In this document: positions 25,895 through 35,078 of the stretch, piece by piece
Layout of the letters: each line of letters starts with the position of its first letter
Numbering within the stretch: the stretch's first letter is position 1
Source of the DNA: Betaproteobacteria bacterium HGW-Betaproteobacteria-6
Lineage (GTDB): Bacteria; Pseudomonadota; Gammaproteobacteria; Burkholderiales; Rhodocyclaceae
Assembly (NCBI GenBank): GCA_002842145.1
Contig: PHCF01000003.1
Location: 1 to 55,180, forward strand
Length of the DNA: 55,180 nucleotides
Direction: 5' to 3'
Program-made: the position numbers and the translations under genes
Notes under the pieces: generated by a model
The model's database searches: none
What the model saw: only the letters and a program-made list of their open reading frames with translations
Told to the model about the DNA's origin: nothing

Positions 25895-28135
25895 TCAGTC
25901 TCTGGTTTGCGGCGCAGAGGTTCGCAACGTTCGCAGGCCGTTAGCGACGACCAGTAGACTGGCGCCCATGTCAGCAAATACCGCCATCCACATCGTGGCA
26001 TTTCCGAACACCGCGAGCCCGAGAAATACGACCTTGATGCCCAAGGCCAGTGCGATGTTCTGCCAGAGCACGGCGTGTGTCTGGCGGGACAAACGGATGG
26101 TTTCCGGGATACGTCGCAAATCGTCGTTCATGATGACCACGTCGGCGGCCTCCATGGCGGTATCGGTGCCGGCAGCGCCCATGGCAACACCGATATCGGC
26201 ACGTGCCAGGGCGGGCGCATCGTTGATACCGTCGCCGGTCATTGCCGTCGGGCCATAGCGCCCCTGCAGTTCCTCGATAGCAGCCAGCTTGTCCTCCGGC
26301 AGCAGGTTGCCTCGTGCATCGTCGATTCCCGCCTGGCGGGCAATACTGGTTGCGGTTGCTACGTTGTCGCCGGTGAGCATGACCGACGTGACACCAAGGC
26401 GATGCAGATCGGTAATCGCTTCCCGCGAGCTTTCCTTGATGGTGTCAGCCACCGCGAAGATAGCCAGTACCCGATCCTCGGTAGCCAGCAGAGTGGCGGT
26501 TCGCCCTTGACTTTCATGAACGGCAAGACGCGCCTCGATCTCGGGGCTGCACAGTCCACGATCCTCGATCAACCGATGATTACCAAGAATCAATGTATGC
26601 CCGTCCAGGCGGGCCTCGATGCCGCGACCGGGAAGCGCAGTGAAGTCGGTGAGGCCGTTTTCCGGCAGGTTCAGGCCGGTGGCGATAGCCTTTGATACGG
26701 GATGATCCGAATGGCCGGCCAAGCTGGCGGCCCAGGAAAGAACCTTCGCCTCCAGATCAGTGGAGGACAACACTTCTGTGGCGACCAACCGAGGCTTGCC
26801 TTCGGTGATGGTACCGGTCTTGTCCAAGGCGATAGCGCGCAGCTTGCGTGCTTCCTCAAGATAGACGCCACCCTTGATCAGGATGCCGCGCTGAGCGGCC
26901 GCAGCTAGTCCGCTGACCACTGTGACCGGGGTTGCAATGACCAGCGCGCAGGGGCAGGCGATCACCAACAGTACCAGTGCCTTGTAAAGCGCCTGTGTCC
27001 ACGTCCAGTCGAACAACCAGGGGCCGCCAATGGCCACGGCTACGGCCATTACAAAAATTGCCGGCGTATAGATAGCGGCAAAGCGATCCACGAAACGCTG
27101 GGTAGGCGCCCGTGTGCCCTGGGCTGCCTCGACGGCATGGATGATGCGGGCCAGGGTCGTGTTGTTGGCGGCCGCCGTTACCTCGAATTCCAGCGTGCTG
27201 GTCTCGTTGATGGTGCCGGCGAAGACCGGATCGCCAATCGTCTTGTCCACCGGAATGCTCTCACCGGTAACCGGCGCCTGATTGACCGCGCTGCTGCCTC
27301 CAGTTACCCGTCCATCCAGCGGAATTCGGGCGCCAGGCTTGACCCGCGCCAGCGCACCGATGGCAACCTTGTCGGCCGGAGTTTCCTGCCAGGTGCCGTC
27401 GCTCTGGCGAGTCTCTGCTGTGTCCGGGGCCAAGGCGAGGAGCCCCTTGATGGCGTTGCGCGCCCGATCGACGGAACGGGCCTCGATTAGTTCGGCGATG
27501 GCGTAGAGCGCCATGACCATGGCAGCCTCCGGCCATTGACCGATCAGGAAGGCACCGGTCACGGCGACGCCCATCAGGGCATTCATGTTCAACTGGCCGC
27601 GCCGCAATGCGGCCAGTCCCTTGCGATAGGTGGAGAATCCAGAGAAAGCGATGGCAGCTGCTGCCAACGCCATACCCAGCCCCTTGAACGGCAAGGTGTC
27701 GGGTGCGAAGAAATCCAAAACCTCGGCCCCGATGGCCAATGCCAGGGCGATCAATGCCTTACTGATCTCGCCGAGACCTGATGGGGTTTCAGCCATCTGT
27801 TCATGCTCGATGGGCAGCACTTCAAAACCAAGGTGGCGGATGGCCTGTAACGCACTTTCCTGGACGGACTGCTCGCCATCGATGGTCAGGGTCCGGGCAG
27901 CCAGTTCGAAGCGTAGCGACCGAATTCCCTCGATGCCTGCTAGCGCCTTGCGAATATCGTTTTCTTCGTTCGTGCAGTCCATGGCGGGAATCCGAAAAAC
28001 GCTCGAATTCCCGGAAGAGTTGGATACTGAGACACGCGGCGCTTCCTGAATGGAGGCCGTATCAGTGACACATCTACCTGAACACGCGCAACGTTCAGGC
28101 TCATTGGATCGGTGCTTCTCGGCATAGGGGGGCAT
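25895..28135 (-). CDS. cadA: CadA/ZntA-type Zn/Cd/Pb-translocating P-type ATPase
   Basis: 746 residues. The N-terminal metal domain has AMDCTNEEN, the DCxxEE variant found in Zn/Cd pumps. The membrane metal site is [10 protein letters not shown], the phosphorylation site [11 protein letters not shown], and hinge [26 protein letters not shown] lies seven bases before the ATG. It exports cytosolic Cd/Zn/Pb to the periplasm, from where CzcCBA can remove it. Its promoter contains a CadR-type operator shared with the divergent ynfA-cadR operon. Confidence 0.96.
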   Translation of the reverse strand: MPPYAEKHRSNEPERCACSGRCVTDTASIQEAPRVSVSNSSGNSSVFRIPAMDCTNEENDIRKALAGIEGIRSLRFELAARTLTIDGEQSVQESALQAIRHLGFEVLPIEHEQMAETPSGLGEISKALIALALAIGAEVLDFFAPDTLPFKGLGMALAAAAIAFSGFSTYRKGLAALRRGQLNMNALMGVAVTGAFLIGQWPEAAMVMALYAIAELIEARSVDRARNAIKGLLALAPDTAETRQSDGTWQETPADKVAIGALARVKPGARIPLDGRVTGGSSAVNQAPVTGESIPVDKTIGDPVFAGTINETSTLEFEVTAAANNTTLARIIHAVEAAQGTRAPTQRFVDRFAAIYTPAIFVMAVAVAIGGPWLFDWTWTQALYKALVLLVIACPCALVIATPVTVVSGLAAAAQRGILIKGGVYLEEARKLRAIALDKTGTITEGKPRLVATEVLSSTDLEAKVLSWAASLAGHSDHPVSKAIATGLNLPENGLTDFTALPGRGIEARLDGHTLILGNHRLIEDRGLCSPEIEARLAVHESQGRTATLLATEDRVLAIFAVADTIKESSREAITDLHRLGVTSVMLTGDNVATATSIARQAGIDDARGNLLPEDKLAAIEELQGRYGPTAMTGDGINDAPALARADIGVAMGAAGTDTAMEAADVVIMNDDLRRIPETIRLSRQTHAVLWQNIALALGIKVVFLGLAVFGNATMWMAVFADMGASLLVVANGLRTLRTSAPQTRD

Positions 28136-28166
28136 GGCAATCTCCTTTTCATTGATGCTATTAAAA

Positions 28167-28187
28167 ACCCTTGAGTCGCTACAAGGT
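28167..28187. promoter_or_regulatory. CadR (MerR-family) operator and divergent cadA / ynfA-cadR promoters
   Basis: The 21-bp dyad has arms ACCCTTG and CAAGGT around GTCGCTA, the form of CadR/PbrR operators. On the minus strand a TTGACC -35 box just upstream and a TTTAAT -10 box are separated by 19 bp, the long spacer that MerR-type activators correct; this would serve cadA. On the plus strand TTGAGT and TACAAT, also 19 bp apart, could serve ynfA-cadR. Confidence 0.65.
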
Positions 28188-28223
28188 CAAGCGGCTACAA
28201 TGAATCGGTTCAAGGAGAAAGGC

Positions 28224-28559
28224 ATGTTGGAGTTCCTGAAGATATTGGGTCTCTTCGTCGTCACCGCACTGGCCGAAATCATCGGTTGCTATTTGCCTTG
28301 GCTGGTGCTGACGCAGGGGCGCCAGCGTTGGCTGCTGATCCCGGCAGCCGTGTCACTGGCTCTGTTTGCCTGGCTGCTTACATTGCATCCGGGCGCCGCC
28401 GGTCGCATCTACGCAGCGTATGGCGGTGTCTATGTTGCGGTCGCCTTGTTATGGCTATGGCAGGTCGATGGAATTCCCCTGACCCGTTGGGATTTTCTGG
28501 GCAGTGCCGTATGCCTCGGTGGCATGGCCATCATCGCTTTGCAGCCTGGCCGGACGTGA
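28224..28559 (+). CDS. YnfA/UPF0060-family small membrane protein
   Basis: 111 residues with four membrane helices. FLVTALAEI-type helix 1, [32 protein letters not shown] and [14 protein letters not shown] are the family landmarks. AAGGAG precedes the chosen ATG. The family resembles small multidrug-resistance transporters; its substrate is uncertain. Here it is sandwiched between cadA and cadR and transcribed with cadR, which points to a metal-related role in this element. Confidence 0.88.
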   Translation: MLEFLKILGLFVVTALAEIIGCYLPWLVLTQGRQRWLLIPAAVSLALFAWLLTLHPGAAGRIYAAYGGVYVAVALLWLWQVDGIPLTRWDFLGSAVCLGGMAIIALQPGRT

Positions 28560-28581
28560 TGAGCGAAAGAAGGAGACAGAA

Positions 28582-29055
28582 ATGAAAATCGGCGAACTGG
28601 CGCGTTTAGCGGGAAGTAATGTCGAAACGATCCGCTACTACGAGCGGGAAGGACTGTTGCCGAAACCAGGGCGGAGCGAGGGAAATTACCGCATCTACGG
28701 GGTAATGCACCAGGAGCGATTGACCTTCATTCGGCACTGTCGTAGCTTGGACATGACACTCGACGAGATTCGGACGCTATTGCGCTTCAAGGAATCACCG
28801 GAGGAAAATTGCGGCGAGGTTAACCGCTTGCTGGATGAACACATCGGGCATGTCGTCCGTCGCATCGGTGAACTCCAAGCGCTGGAAAAACAGCTTCTTG
28901 AGCTGCGCAGTCGTTGTCCTGATAACCGTCAAGCCTCGACTTGCGGGATTCTTGAAGGCTTGTCGCAATCGGGCATAAGCGCGGAGCCAATGGGAAATCA
29001 CATTCCAGGGGTACACGGAATGGCGTTACCCCCCTCTACGGACCTGCATGAATAA
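28582..29055 (+). CDS. cadR: CadR, Cd(II)/Pb(II)-responsive MerR-family regulator
   Basis: 157 residues. The N-terminal MerR helix-turn-helix (KIGELARLAGSNVETIRYYEREGLL) is followed by the dimer helix. Metal-binding cysteines are in ENCGEVNRLLDEHI and CPDNRQASTCGIL, spaced as in CadR/PbrR proteins. GGAG eight bases before the ATG fixes the start. It should bind the dyad at 28167-28187 and activate cadA with Cd, Pb or Zn. Confidence 0.93.
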   Translation: MKIGELARLAGSNVETIRYYEREGLLPKPGRSEGNYRIYGVMHQERLTFIRHCRSLDMTLDEIRTLLRFKESPEENCGEVNRLLDEHIGHVVRRIGELQALEKQLLELRSRCPDNRQASTCGILEGLSQSGISAEPMGNHIPGVHGMALPPSTDLHE

Positions 29056-29525
29056 GCAAGACCGGTGTCTCCTCCTCAATTTCTCTAATTGAACCAATAG
29101 GTGTGATCTGGATATACACGAAAGGAAGAGAGCAAACACCATGTTTCCTGGTACCGATGTGCGCTAGAACTACGAGTGAGGCCTTACTCCACTAGGTAAC
29201 CCTTGTCGACCCCATCCATCTCGAACAAGTGCTCGGTGAGATAGTCTTGGGAGAGTGCCTGTAGAGAGCGGCTATCTAGCGCGTGTAGCTATAGACGACC
29301 GCTTGCCGAACGAATGAATCACCTCATCGCTGTTAGATACTCGGTTACCAGTGACAGCGTATTAACGGCAACATAGAGTGGGATTTCGGACTACATTTTG
29401 CTCTTCCTCGAGTGATGGCTTCGGCCGAGTCTCTGCCCAGCAAGCCTCAAAAAACCCCAAAAAAAATAACTGCAAAAGGACGAAGGGGCCGCAGCCCCTT
29501 CTCTCTATGCAGTACGTTGATCCTC
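29056..29525. other. 470-bp stretch without a gene
   Basis: No open frame, tRNA or insertion-sequence end was seen. The only structure is a 7-bp stem GAAGGGG/CCCCTTC at 29482-29501, about 25 bp past the stop of the leftward outer-membrane gene; T-rich DNA follows it after about ten bases on that strand, so it may be that gene's terminator. The stretch marks the junction between the metal block and the right-hand module and may be degenerate DNA. Confidence 0.5.
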
Positions 29526-30824
29526 CTACAAGCCGACCCGTACCCCTGCCATGACCATCCCGATATTGCCTTTTCCTAGCGCCGCATCGCTGCCGGACAG
29601 GAAGTAATGCTCATAGCCAAGCCGAGCCTCGATAGCCTTGGTCAGCTGATAGCCAATAACCAGCCCCGCCGTTGGGGAGAGCACCATCTTCTTCACCACT
29701 GAACTCTGTGCTGAACCACCGACACCTGCGAAATCCAGGCTGTTGTAGATTTCATCCCGCGTGTGCACCGCCGCCAGACCCAGCTTCGGCTGGATGGTCA
29801 GGGATTTGATCGGTTCGAAGCGATAGCCGACGTTAGCCCCCAGAGCATTCGCCGTCCTTGTCGTTGCGCCAGTCAGGGCATTCCCACCACCGGTGATGCC
29901 ATCGTTGGCACTGCGTGACTGGAACTCACCCAGCGTGGCCAGATACACCTCGTACTCGATGCTTCCCTCGTTCCGGAAGAGCGACAGGCGATAGGCCGTA
30001 TCGGTCTTGTCGTCCGACATGCCGCCGGCCACCTGGGCATTGACAGTATGGGTCTGTAGATTCCAGACATTGCCGTTGTAACCTCCGCCGCTCATGCGAG
30101 CCGAAGTTTTCGACCAACCACCGGCCAAGCCCATCGACCATTTGCTACTCCCCCAATCCGTCTGGTTCGGTTTAGCGCCGAAGCTGTAGAGCAATCCCAA
30201 GGTAGTAATCGAGGCATCCCGACGAATGGTGCCATTGTCGATGTTGTTGATGGTGTCGACGCTGGCGTGGTGGATCACGGTATGGTCGAGACGGACAGCC
30301 ACAGCTTCGGTGACTTGGTACTCAAGACCGAGGCCGTAGATCGGCCGGACCACATCCGTGGTACTGGATTCGTTGTTCGGATTCTGGAACAACAAGCCCG
30401 GATCGTTCTTGTTTGCCTTCCGGTCCTGATGCCCATACATCAGACCGAGGCGAACATAGGGTGCAAAGCTGCCGATGCGATAGCTACCGAGAACGGAGAG
30501 ACCCAGGCCTTCGAGACGGGTCTTGCCGTCGACACTGGCGGTGCTGCCACCGCCAGTGACATAGCCGCTGATCTTGCGGGTACCCAAGTTCATGTAGCCC
30601 AGCTCGACGGCCAGGTAGTCATTGAGGCGTTCACCGACATAGAGGCCGACAGCCGTAGGTTTGTCTTTCTGTTGCGTGACATTGAGGGAATCCCATTCCA
30701 TGTCGCGCAGGGTGAAATCGCTGTAGTCGGCCTTCCCTGCACCGATGCCAACATAGGTTTGGGCCAGACCGGACAGCGGCAGGCAGGCGAGCGCCAGGAG
30801 GGCGCAGGTAGTCGGTGTTCTCAT
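29526..30824 (-). CDS. outer-membrane protein with two tandem OmpA-like beta-barrels
   Basis: 432 residues. A signal peptide ends at about residue 21 (PLSGLAQ). Residues 22-217 read as a complete 8-stranded porin-like barrel (YVGIGAGKADYSDF to TTLGLLYSF, with a terminal aromatic beta-signal). A second barrel-like half (about 228-432) begins WSMGLAGGWSKTSA and ends GVRVGL. Length is about twice that of single-barrel relatives. GGGAG lies before the ATG. Surface exposure is expected; function is unknown. It is separate from the metal genes by 470 bp. Confidence 0.78.
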   Translation of the reverse strand: MRTPTTCALLALACLPLSGLAQTYVGIGAGKADYSDFTLRDMEWDSLNVTQQKDKPTAVGLYVGERLNDYLAVELGYMNLGTRKISGYVTGGGSTASVDGKTRLEGLGLSVLGSYRIGSFAPYVRLGLMYGHQDRKANKNDPGLLFQNPNNESSTTDVVRPIYGLGLEYQVTEAVAVRLDHTVIHHASVDTINNIDNGTIRRDASITTLGLLYSFGAKPNQTDWGSSKWSMGLAGGWSKTSARMSGGGYNGNVWNLQTHTVNAQVAGGMSDDKTDTAYRLSLFRNEGSIEYEVYLATLGEFQSRSANDGITGGGNALTGATTRTANALGANVGYRFEPIKSLTIQPKLGLAAVHTRDEIYNSLDFAGVGGSAQSSVVKKMVLSPTAGLVIGYQLTKAIEARLGYEHYFLSGSDAALGKGNIGMVMAGVRVGL

Positions 30825-30891
30825 TTCTCTCCCTTAAGCATTTTGGTTATGTGATCCACTATCGGCCATACACGGCCGATACCGAATCGTT

Positions 30892-31230
30892 TCACTTCAC
30901 GTATTTGACGGTGACCGTGCCGGCCAACTTGTTTTTGGCAATCTCGTAGTCAGGATTGAAGGTAGCGAGGTTGTGCAACCCGATACCGACCGCCGCCCCC
31001 AGCCCGACCACGGCAGCCGGACTGAAAGTCGCCGCCATCGCCGCAGAGCGGTATTCGGAATAGACACGGCATTTGAGATCCTGTTTTTCCAGTCGCCCTT
31101 CGATTTTTTCAACGACAGCGCTGATGTTGGAAACGGCGACGACCTGGAACGACTCGTGGCGCATGGCCAGCGTGTCGAGCTTTTCCAGGGTGAGTTCGTC
31201 GGCGGTAAATTTCTGAATATCAATCGACAT
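30892..31230 (-). CDS. hypothetical small protein with a central hydrophobic segment
   Basis: 112 residues. AAGGA upstream supports the ATG; a longer frame upstream has no ribosome-binding site and covers the next small gene. The N-terminal part is charged (FTADELTLEKLDTLAMRH). A Gly/Ala-rich segment (SPAAVVGLGAAVGIGLHNL, about 69-88) could insert in a membrane, and the C-terminus is KLAGTVTVKYVK. No family recognised. It lies between the outer-membrane gene and a 47-residue membrane protein, all leftward. Confidence 0.6.
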   Translation of the reverse strand: MSIDIQKFTADELTLEKLDTLAMRHESFQVVAVSNISAVVEKIEGRLEKQDLKCRVYSEYRSAAMAATFSPAAVVGLGAAVGIGLHNLATFNPDYEIAKNKLAGTVTVKYVK

Positions 31231-31274
31231 GCATGGTCCTTTTGGTATGTGACGAGTAACTCGCCGATTACTGA

Positions 31275-31418
31275 TTACGGGGAAACGACCGGACCAGTGA
31301 CACGGCCCTGCTGCTTCATCCATTTGCCGTAAGCCGCCACACAAACCGTGGTCAGAGCGCCGGCAACGAACGTGATGGCATAACTCGCGAGGGTTTCGAG
31401 AGGTGATGGGTTGTTCAT
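31275..31418 (-). CDS. 47-residue single-pass membrane microprotein
   Basis: The frame runs MNNPSPLETLASYAITFVAG and then ALTTVCVAAYGKWMKQQGRV to a TAA stop. AAGGAA stands six bases before the ATG. One hydrophobic helix spans about residues 13-30, followed by a basic end (GKWMKQQGR), so the C-terminus should be cytoplasmic. It is the first gene of a leftward set with the 112-residue protein and possibly the double-barrel protein, divergent from the XRE regulator. Function unknown. Confidence 0.6.
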   Translation of the reverse strand: MNNPSPLETLASYAITFVAGALTTVCVAAYGKWMKQQGRVTGPVVSP

Positions 31419-31493
31419 CAGAGTTCCTTTAAGTTTTTGCGCGATGAGCAAACGTGATGCAGCACTTACTCTGCTGACATAGGCAAAGCGATG

Positions 31494-31542
31494 CTAAGTA
31501 TTCCTTAGTATCGTGTCAATTAAGAAACTAAGAATCTCTTAG
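31494..31542. promoter_or_regulatory. twin operators of the XRE regulator
   Basis: Two 15-bp sites with identical arms CTAAG-N5-CTTAG lie at 31494-31508 and 31528-31542, start to start 34 bp, in the intergenic region between the XRE gene and the divergent microprotein. Paired, identically spaced palindromes directly upstream of a phage-type repressor gene are the classic operator arrangement and would let it control both directions. Confidence 0.65.
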
Positions 31543-31565
31543 GTCAAATCTGGGCCTTGGGATTC

Positions 31566-31898
31566 ATGAATCAATCGACGTATTTCGCACGACGTTTGCG
31601 AGAAGCCCGTCAGAAAAGCGGCCTCTCGCAAAAGGCGCTGGGGATCAAAGCAGGCATTGATCAATTCAGTGCTAGTCCGCGCATGAATCAGTATGAAAAG
31701 GGCAAGCACCTACCTGATTTGCTAACGGTCGAGCATCTGGCAAACGCAACAGGTGTTCCCATTCCGTTCTTTTTCACACCAGAGGACGAGCTTGCAGAAT
31801 TGATTGCAGCTTGGGGGCAATTGGAAGCAAATCAGCGGACGTCACTGCTTGAGGCTGCAAAACAACTCCTGCCTATCCCAACACCGCCAGAGCCTTAG
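31566..31898 (+). CDS. XRE-family (Cro/CI-like) transcriptional regulator
   Basis: 110 residues. The helix-turn-helix is FARRLREARQKSGLSQKALG to NQYEKGKHLPD (about 7-55), with an aromatic/acidic C-terminal helix (PIPFFFTPEDELAELIAAW) typical of small XRE regulators. An in-frame TTG three codons earlier is less likely than the ATG. Two CTAAG-N5-CTTAG operators lie upstream. The 3' end overlaps that of the convergent metal-binding-protein gene by 26 bp. It probably represses itself and the divergent membrane-protein genes. Confidence 0.9.
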   Translation: MNQSTYFARRLREARQKSGLSQKALGIKAGIDQFSASPRMNQYEKGKHLPDLLTVEHLANATGVPIPFFFTPEDELAELIAAWGQLEANQRTSLLEAAKQLLPIPTPPEP

Positions 31899-32772
31899 CC
31901 TCTAGTTTCTGCCCCAGCGTCTTGTTCATTGGCGTATCTGGAATTGTAGAAGCTGCCGAAGGATCGGCATCCGGAGTAGAAGAGAAGAACTCCTCCACTA
32001 CTGCGCCTCCGTCTTCCTCTCCCTCTTCAAACGCCCCATTTCCCAGACCCAGCTTGGCTACTTGATCCAAGGCTTCCTGATCAAACCCAGCCAGCCGGCG
32101 TGCTTCATCTAGTTGCTTGGCCTGCCCCAGCATTTCTTCCGTCGACAACCCTGTCTGCGGCGTGATATCCACGTAGTAGATCGGTGTCCCCAAGCTCTGC
32201 CGCGTCGATTTCCCACGCAAGCGCAGTTCCAGCGCCAAGCAGGAAAGCTTGTTTCCCGAGATTGCCTGGAAATATTGCAGCCGTGCACTCAGCGTCCGAA
32301 TACTGTTGAACCCTGTGGTTCGGAATACGAAGCTCCCAAGCGGATCATCATCACCCAACGCGACATTCAAGCGTCCGTAGGGTTTACAACCGCCCTTTGC
32401 CAGCGGACAAGCATCCGGTGACGAGCATGGAAACGACCTGATGCCCTCTTCCGTCTGGCGCTTGCAGTTCTGTCCATCGCCGACACAGAGTGGCCGCCCC
32501 GTCGTCCGATCAAACAAGCTGTACTCGGCCCGGAAGTTGAGATAGGGATCGTTGAACAACAAGCGGATCGGAATATTGCGAATCTTGCCGCCCTGTTCCT
32601 TGCGCAGGTTTTCATCCAGCGGGTGCGGCAACCAGCCATCCTTGTTCTGAACCTGGCTGGTGATGGTGAATTGATCGTCCTTCTCTGGCAGACGTTTGCC
32701 GTTCTTCTCCACCACCTTGCCGATGGAGATTCGTCCCAGTACGGGCGGTGTAATGGCGAGACCTTTCAACAT
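31873..32772 (-). CDS. hydrolase/metal-binding-type protein of integrative elements
   Basis: 299 residues. A cysteine cluster in the middle (CVGDGQNCKRQ, then SFPCSSPDACPLAKGGCK, about 97-130) suggests a zinc or iron-sulfur site. The remainder is beta-rich with conserved FRTTGFNSIRTLSARL, and the C-terminal quarter is acidic and Ala/Glu-rich. Databases often label such proteins hydrolase or metal-binding protein; no activity is proven. It is co-directional with the YqaJ and DUF932 genes, a set I associate with betaproteobacterial integrative elements. GGAG before the ATG. Confidence 0.68.
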   Translation of the reverse strand: MLKGLAITPPVLGRISIGKVVEKNGKRLPEKDDQFTITSQVQNKDGWLPHPLDENLRKEQGGKIRNIPIRLLFNDPYLNFRAEYSLFDRTTGRPLCVGDGQNCKRQTEEGIRSFPCSSPDACPLAKGGCKPYGRLNVALGDDDPLGSFVFRTTGFNSIRTLSARLQYFQAISGNKLSCLALELRLRGKSTRQSLGTPIYYVDITPQTGLSTEEMLGQAKQLDEARRLAGFDQEALDQVAKLGLGNGAFEEGEEDGGAVVEEFFSSTPDADPSAASTIPDTPMNKTLGQKLEAKALAVLG

Positions 32773-32864
32773 ATCGGTGACTCCTGTAAAAAATGCCTTC
32801 CGCCTGCACCGCTGGGGTGGCAGGTCGGGAAGGCTGATTGCGTTGATTAAGTGGCTTGTGTGGT

Positions 32865-33872
32865 TCAGGCGACTAGGAAGCGCCGACTACCCGGTTTGCT
32901 CATGGCGTACTGCTGCTGGAATTCGGGGTGATCCTTGAGGAGGCCCGTGACATCGAGCACCACGCTATCCTTGGCTTTCTTCCAGGTGACGCTGCCGGTT
33001 TCGAAGTTCGCTCTCGTGGCACTGCCCATGGCTTGCTGCAGGCTTTGCTTGAGTTGCGCCTCCAGCTTCTCGGCCTCGGCGATGCTTTGCCGAACCGACA
33101 GCCAATCGGCGAAGGTGGCCGACAGGTTGCGCTCCTCTGTGAAATCGAGGGTCTGGCCATCGTCTGCCGGATAGAGGCAACGTAGCGCCAAGTCAGCCGA
33201 TTCACTGCCATCGGCCGGTGGCGGCGTATCGCTCTCGACGTAGTGCCAGAAGTGCCGTTCGAGTTCGATCAATCGGGTAATCAAACGCTCATCGCGTTCG
33301 ACCCGATGGATTTCGAGGTGTTGTCCACCAAGCAATACGGCCACATCGGCGGCTTGCTTGCCGGTGACGGCCAGCTGGTGCATGACCTGGAGTTGAACGT
33401 ATTCAGGTACGCCGTCCTTCCAGAGCTTTACACCGTTGATACCGGCGGTCTTGCATTCGAGGATTTGTACCTCGCTGGAACCGGTGACTTCGCGGTCAAT
33501 GTTGGCCAGCATCCAGGGCAGGCTGGGATCGGGATGCTGCAGGACGGCATTGATGCGCCGCACCCGATTGCCGGTGCGTTTGGTGTAGTGCGCTGCGACG
33601 ATTGGTTCGAGTATGTTCCCCCAGTACATTGGGGACTCTTCATCGTGCGGATCGGCCTTGGGAAGATTGCCATCACGACCGGTCTTCTCCATCCACAGTT
33701 CGAGTTGGCTCTTGTAGGGGTTCAAGCCGACGGCTGTTGCTGCATCCGAACTACCGATGCCTTGCTTGCGAACGGCCAGCCAATCCTCGCGTGGCAGTTC
33801 CTTGGTCTTGACCAGTTTGAGTGCTGGACGATGCTTGATCGGACTGACACTGGATAAGGCGTGTGGTTGCAT
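32865..33872 (-). CDS. YqaJ-family viral recombinase / lambda-exonuclease-like nuclease
   Basis: 335 residues. GGAAGGA upstream supports the chosen ATG over a longer frame. The nuclease domain (about 40-230) shows WLAVRKQGIGSSDAATAVG, the acidic site in PWMLANIDREV, and EVQILECKTAG, the PD-(D/E)XK core with ExK, then VQLQVMHQLAVTG with the motif IV Gln. It would degrade one strand at DNA ends to feed strand annealing, aiding element recombination or repair after transfer. No RecT/Bet-like annealing protein is adjacent. Confidence 0.88.
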   Translation of the reverse strand: MQPHALSSVSPIKHRPALKLVKTKELPREDWLAVRKQGIGSSDAATAVGLNPYKSQLELWMEKTGRDGNLPKADPHDEESPMYWGNILEPIVAAHYTKRTGNRVRRINAVLQHPDPSLPWMLANIDREVTGSSEVQILECKTAGINGVKLWKDGVPEYVQLQVMHQLAVTGKQAADVAVLLGGQHLEIHRVERDERLITRLIELERHFWHYVESDTPPPADGSESADLALRCLYPADDGQTLDFTEERNLSATFADWLSVRQSIAEAEKLEAQLKQSLQQAMGSATRANFETGSVTWKKAKDSVVLDVTGLLKDHPEFQQQYAMSKPGSRRFLVA

Positions 33873-33971
33873 GCTTTGATTCCTTCCAGAAATGCAAAAT
33901 GCCCAGTCAGCCAACAAGCTGAACTGGGCATATGCGGGGGATGAATGATGAAACGCGGATTCAGGAATTGA

Positions 33972-34940
33972 TCAGGCGACGAGTTGCAGGGCCGTATCGA
34001 GGGCGCGTTGCTTGAGGACGGCCCCCTGACCGAACCAGGCGGAATCCATGCGGTACTCGGTGCTACGGGCACGGCGTTCGTGGTCGACGTACTCGGTGAC
34101 AGCATTGAGCAGGCCCCAGGCGGTGCCTTTGGCTGCTTCGAGTTCCGCCCCTTTGCCCTGGCCGTCGTAGAGAGCTTGCACCCGTTTCAGGGCTCGTTCG
34201 TTGGCGAGCCCGGACGATTCAAGAGCGCCGTGCTGGACATCGCACAGTACGCGCAGGAAGTAGTTCATGGCTTCATGGCTCTTCACCTTGCGCTCGGCCA
34301 GTGTCTTCATTCGGTACATGAACCCATCCCATTGCGAGACAGAGATACCGAGTTGCTGTTTGACGGCTTGCGGATCGAAGCGAGTATTGTGCGGCACCTT
34401 GATCGCCTGACTGGCACCATTCACGGCAATGGTCAGGGTGTTGTTGCAGACGACGCGGACGGTCGTCGGGGTTGCCGTGGTGGCGAGTGTTCCGTCACAC
34501 GAGGTGGCCAACAACAAATAGCCATTGACCTGATCATTGCCCTTCAAGGCAGTCGATTGACCGGTCTTAGCCAATGCCCAGAACTTCTTGCCACCTTTCA
34601 ATACACCAGCCGTCTCCAACTGGTAGCCGGAAACGTCAGTGAGATCGCGATAGAACTCGAGAACTTCTTTGGGTTGAACAACCTGATAGCGCTGCGAGAC
34701 GACAGACAGGGCTTCCTTGGTATCCGAGCGATAGAGGACTTTCTGCTCTTCGAAGGAATGGATGCTACCCAGACTGCCGATGCTGTCAGCCATGAAGCGG
34801 ACCGGGGATTCCTGGATGGTCCAGTCCATGCCTGCGGATTTGGCCCAGACTTCGATGGGTTGTTTGGCTGGAAGACGATTGCCGAGGCCATGCCAGGGTT
34901 CGGCGCCGACATAGGCCATTTGTTGGACGAGGTGTGCCAT
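33972..34940 (-). CDS. DUF932 protein
   Basis: 322 residues. Starts MAHLVQQMAYVGAEPWHGLG, with AAGGAAA upstream of the ATG. Landmarks of DUF932 are the early WHGLG, LYRSDTKEALSVVSQRYQVV and a later TVRVVCNNTL. The family is widespread on plasmids, phages and integrative elements of proteobacteria, next to YqaJ-type recombinases as here, and has no established function. A long antisense frame covers this gene but shows no ribosome-binding site. Confidence 0.88.
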   Translation of the reverse strand: MAHLVQQMAYVGAEPWHGLGNRLPAKQPIEVWAKSAGMDWTIQESPVRFMADSIGSLGSIHSFEEQKVLYRSDTKEALSVVSQRYQVVQPKEVLEFYRDLTDVSGYQLETAGVLKGGKKFWALAKTGQSTALKGNDQVNGYLLLATSCDGTLATTATPTTVRVVCNNTLTIAVNGASQAIKVPHNTRFDPQAVKQQLGISVSQWDGFMYRMKTLAERKVKSHEAMNYFLRVLCDVQHGALESSGLANERALKRVQALYDGQGKGAELEAAKGTAWGLLNAVTEYVDHERRARSTEYRMDSAWFGQGAVLKQRALDTALQLVA

Positions 34941-35078
34941 GAGATTTCCTTTCGGGAATGAATGGGCGCAGCCGCTCCGCCGGGTGCACGGCAGAGACGG
35001 GAGGCGTTGAATCAATGGGAGAGAAAGACGAGAACTGCGATGCCGTCCGTTGCAGACGGCAGAGGTCGAGCAAGCCGA

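Noticed and set aside
33984..34961. 325-residue plus-strand open frame opposite DUF932
   Set aside because: It mirrors the DUF932 gene, shows no ribosome-binding site or known motif, and the minus-strand protein is a clear family member.
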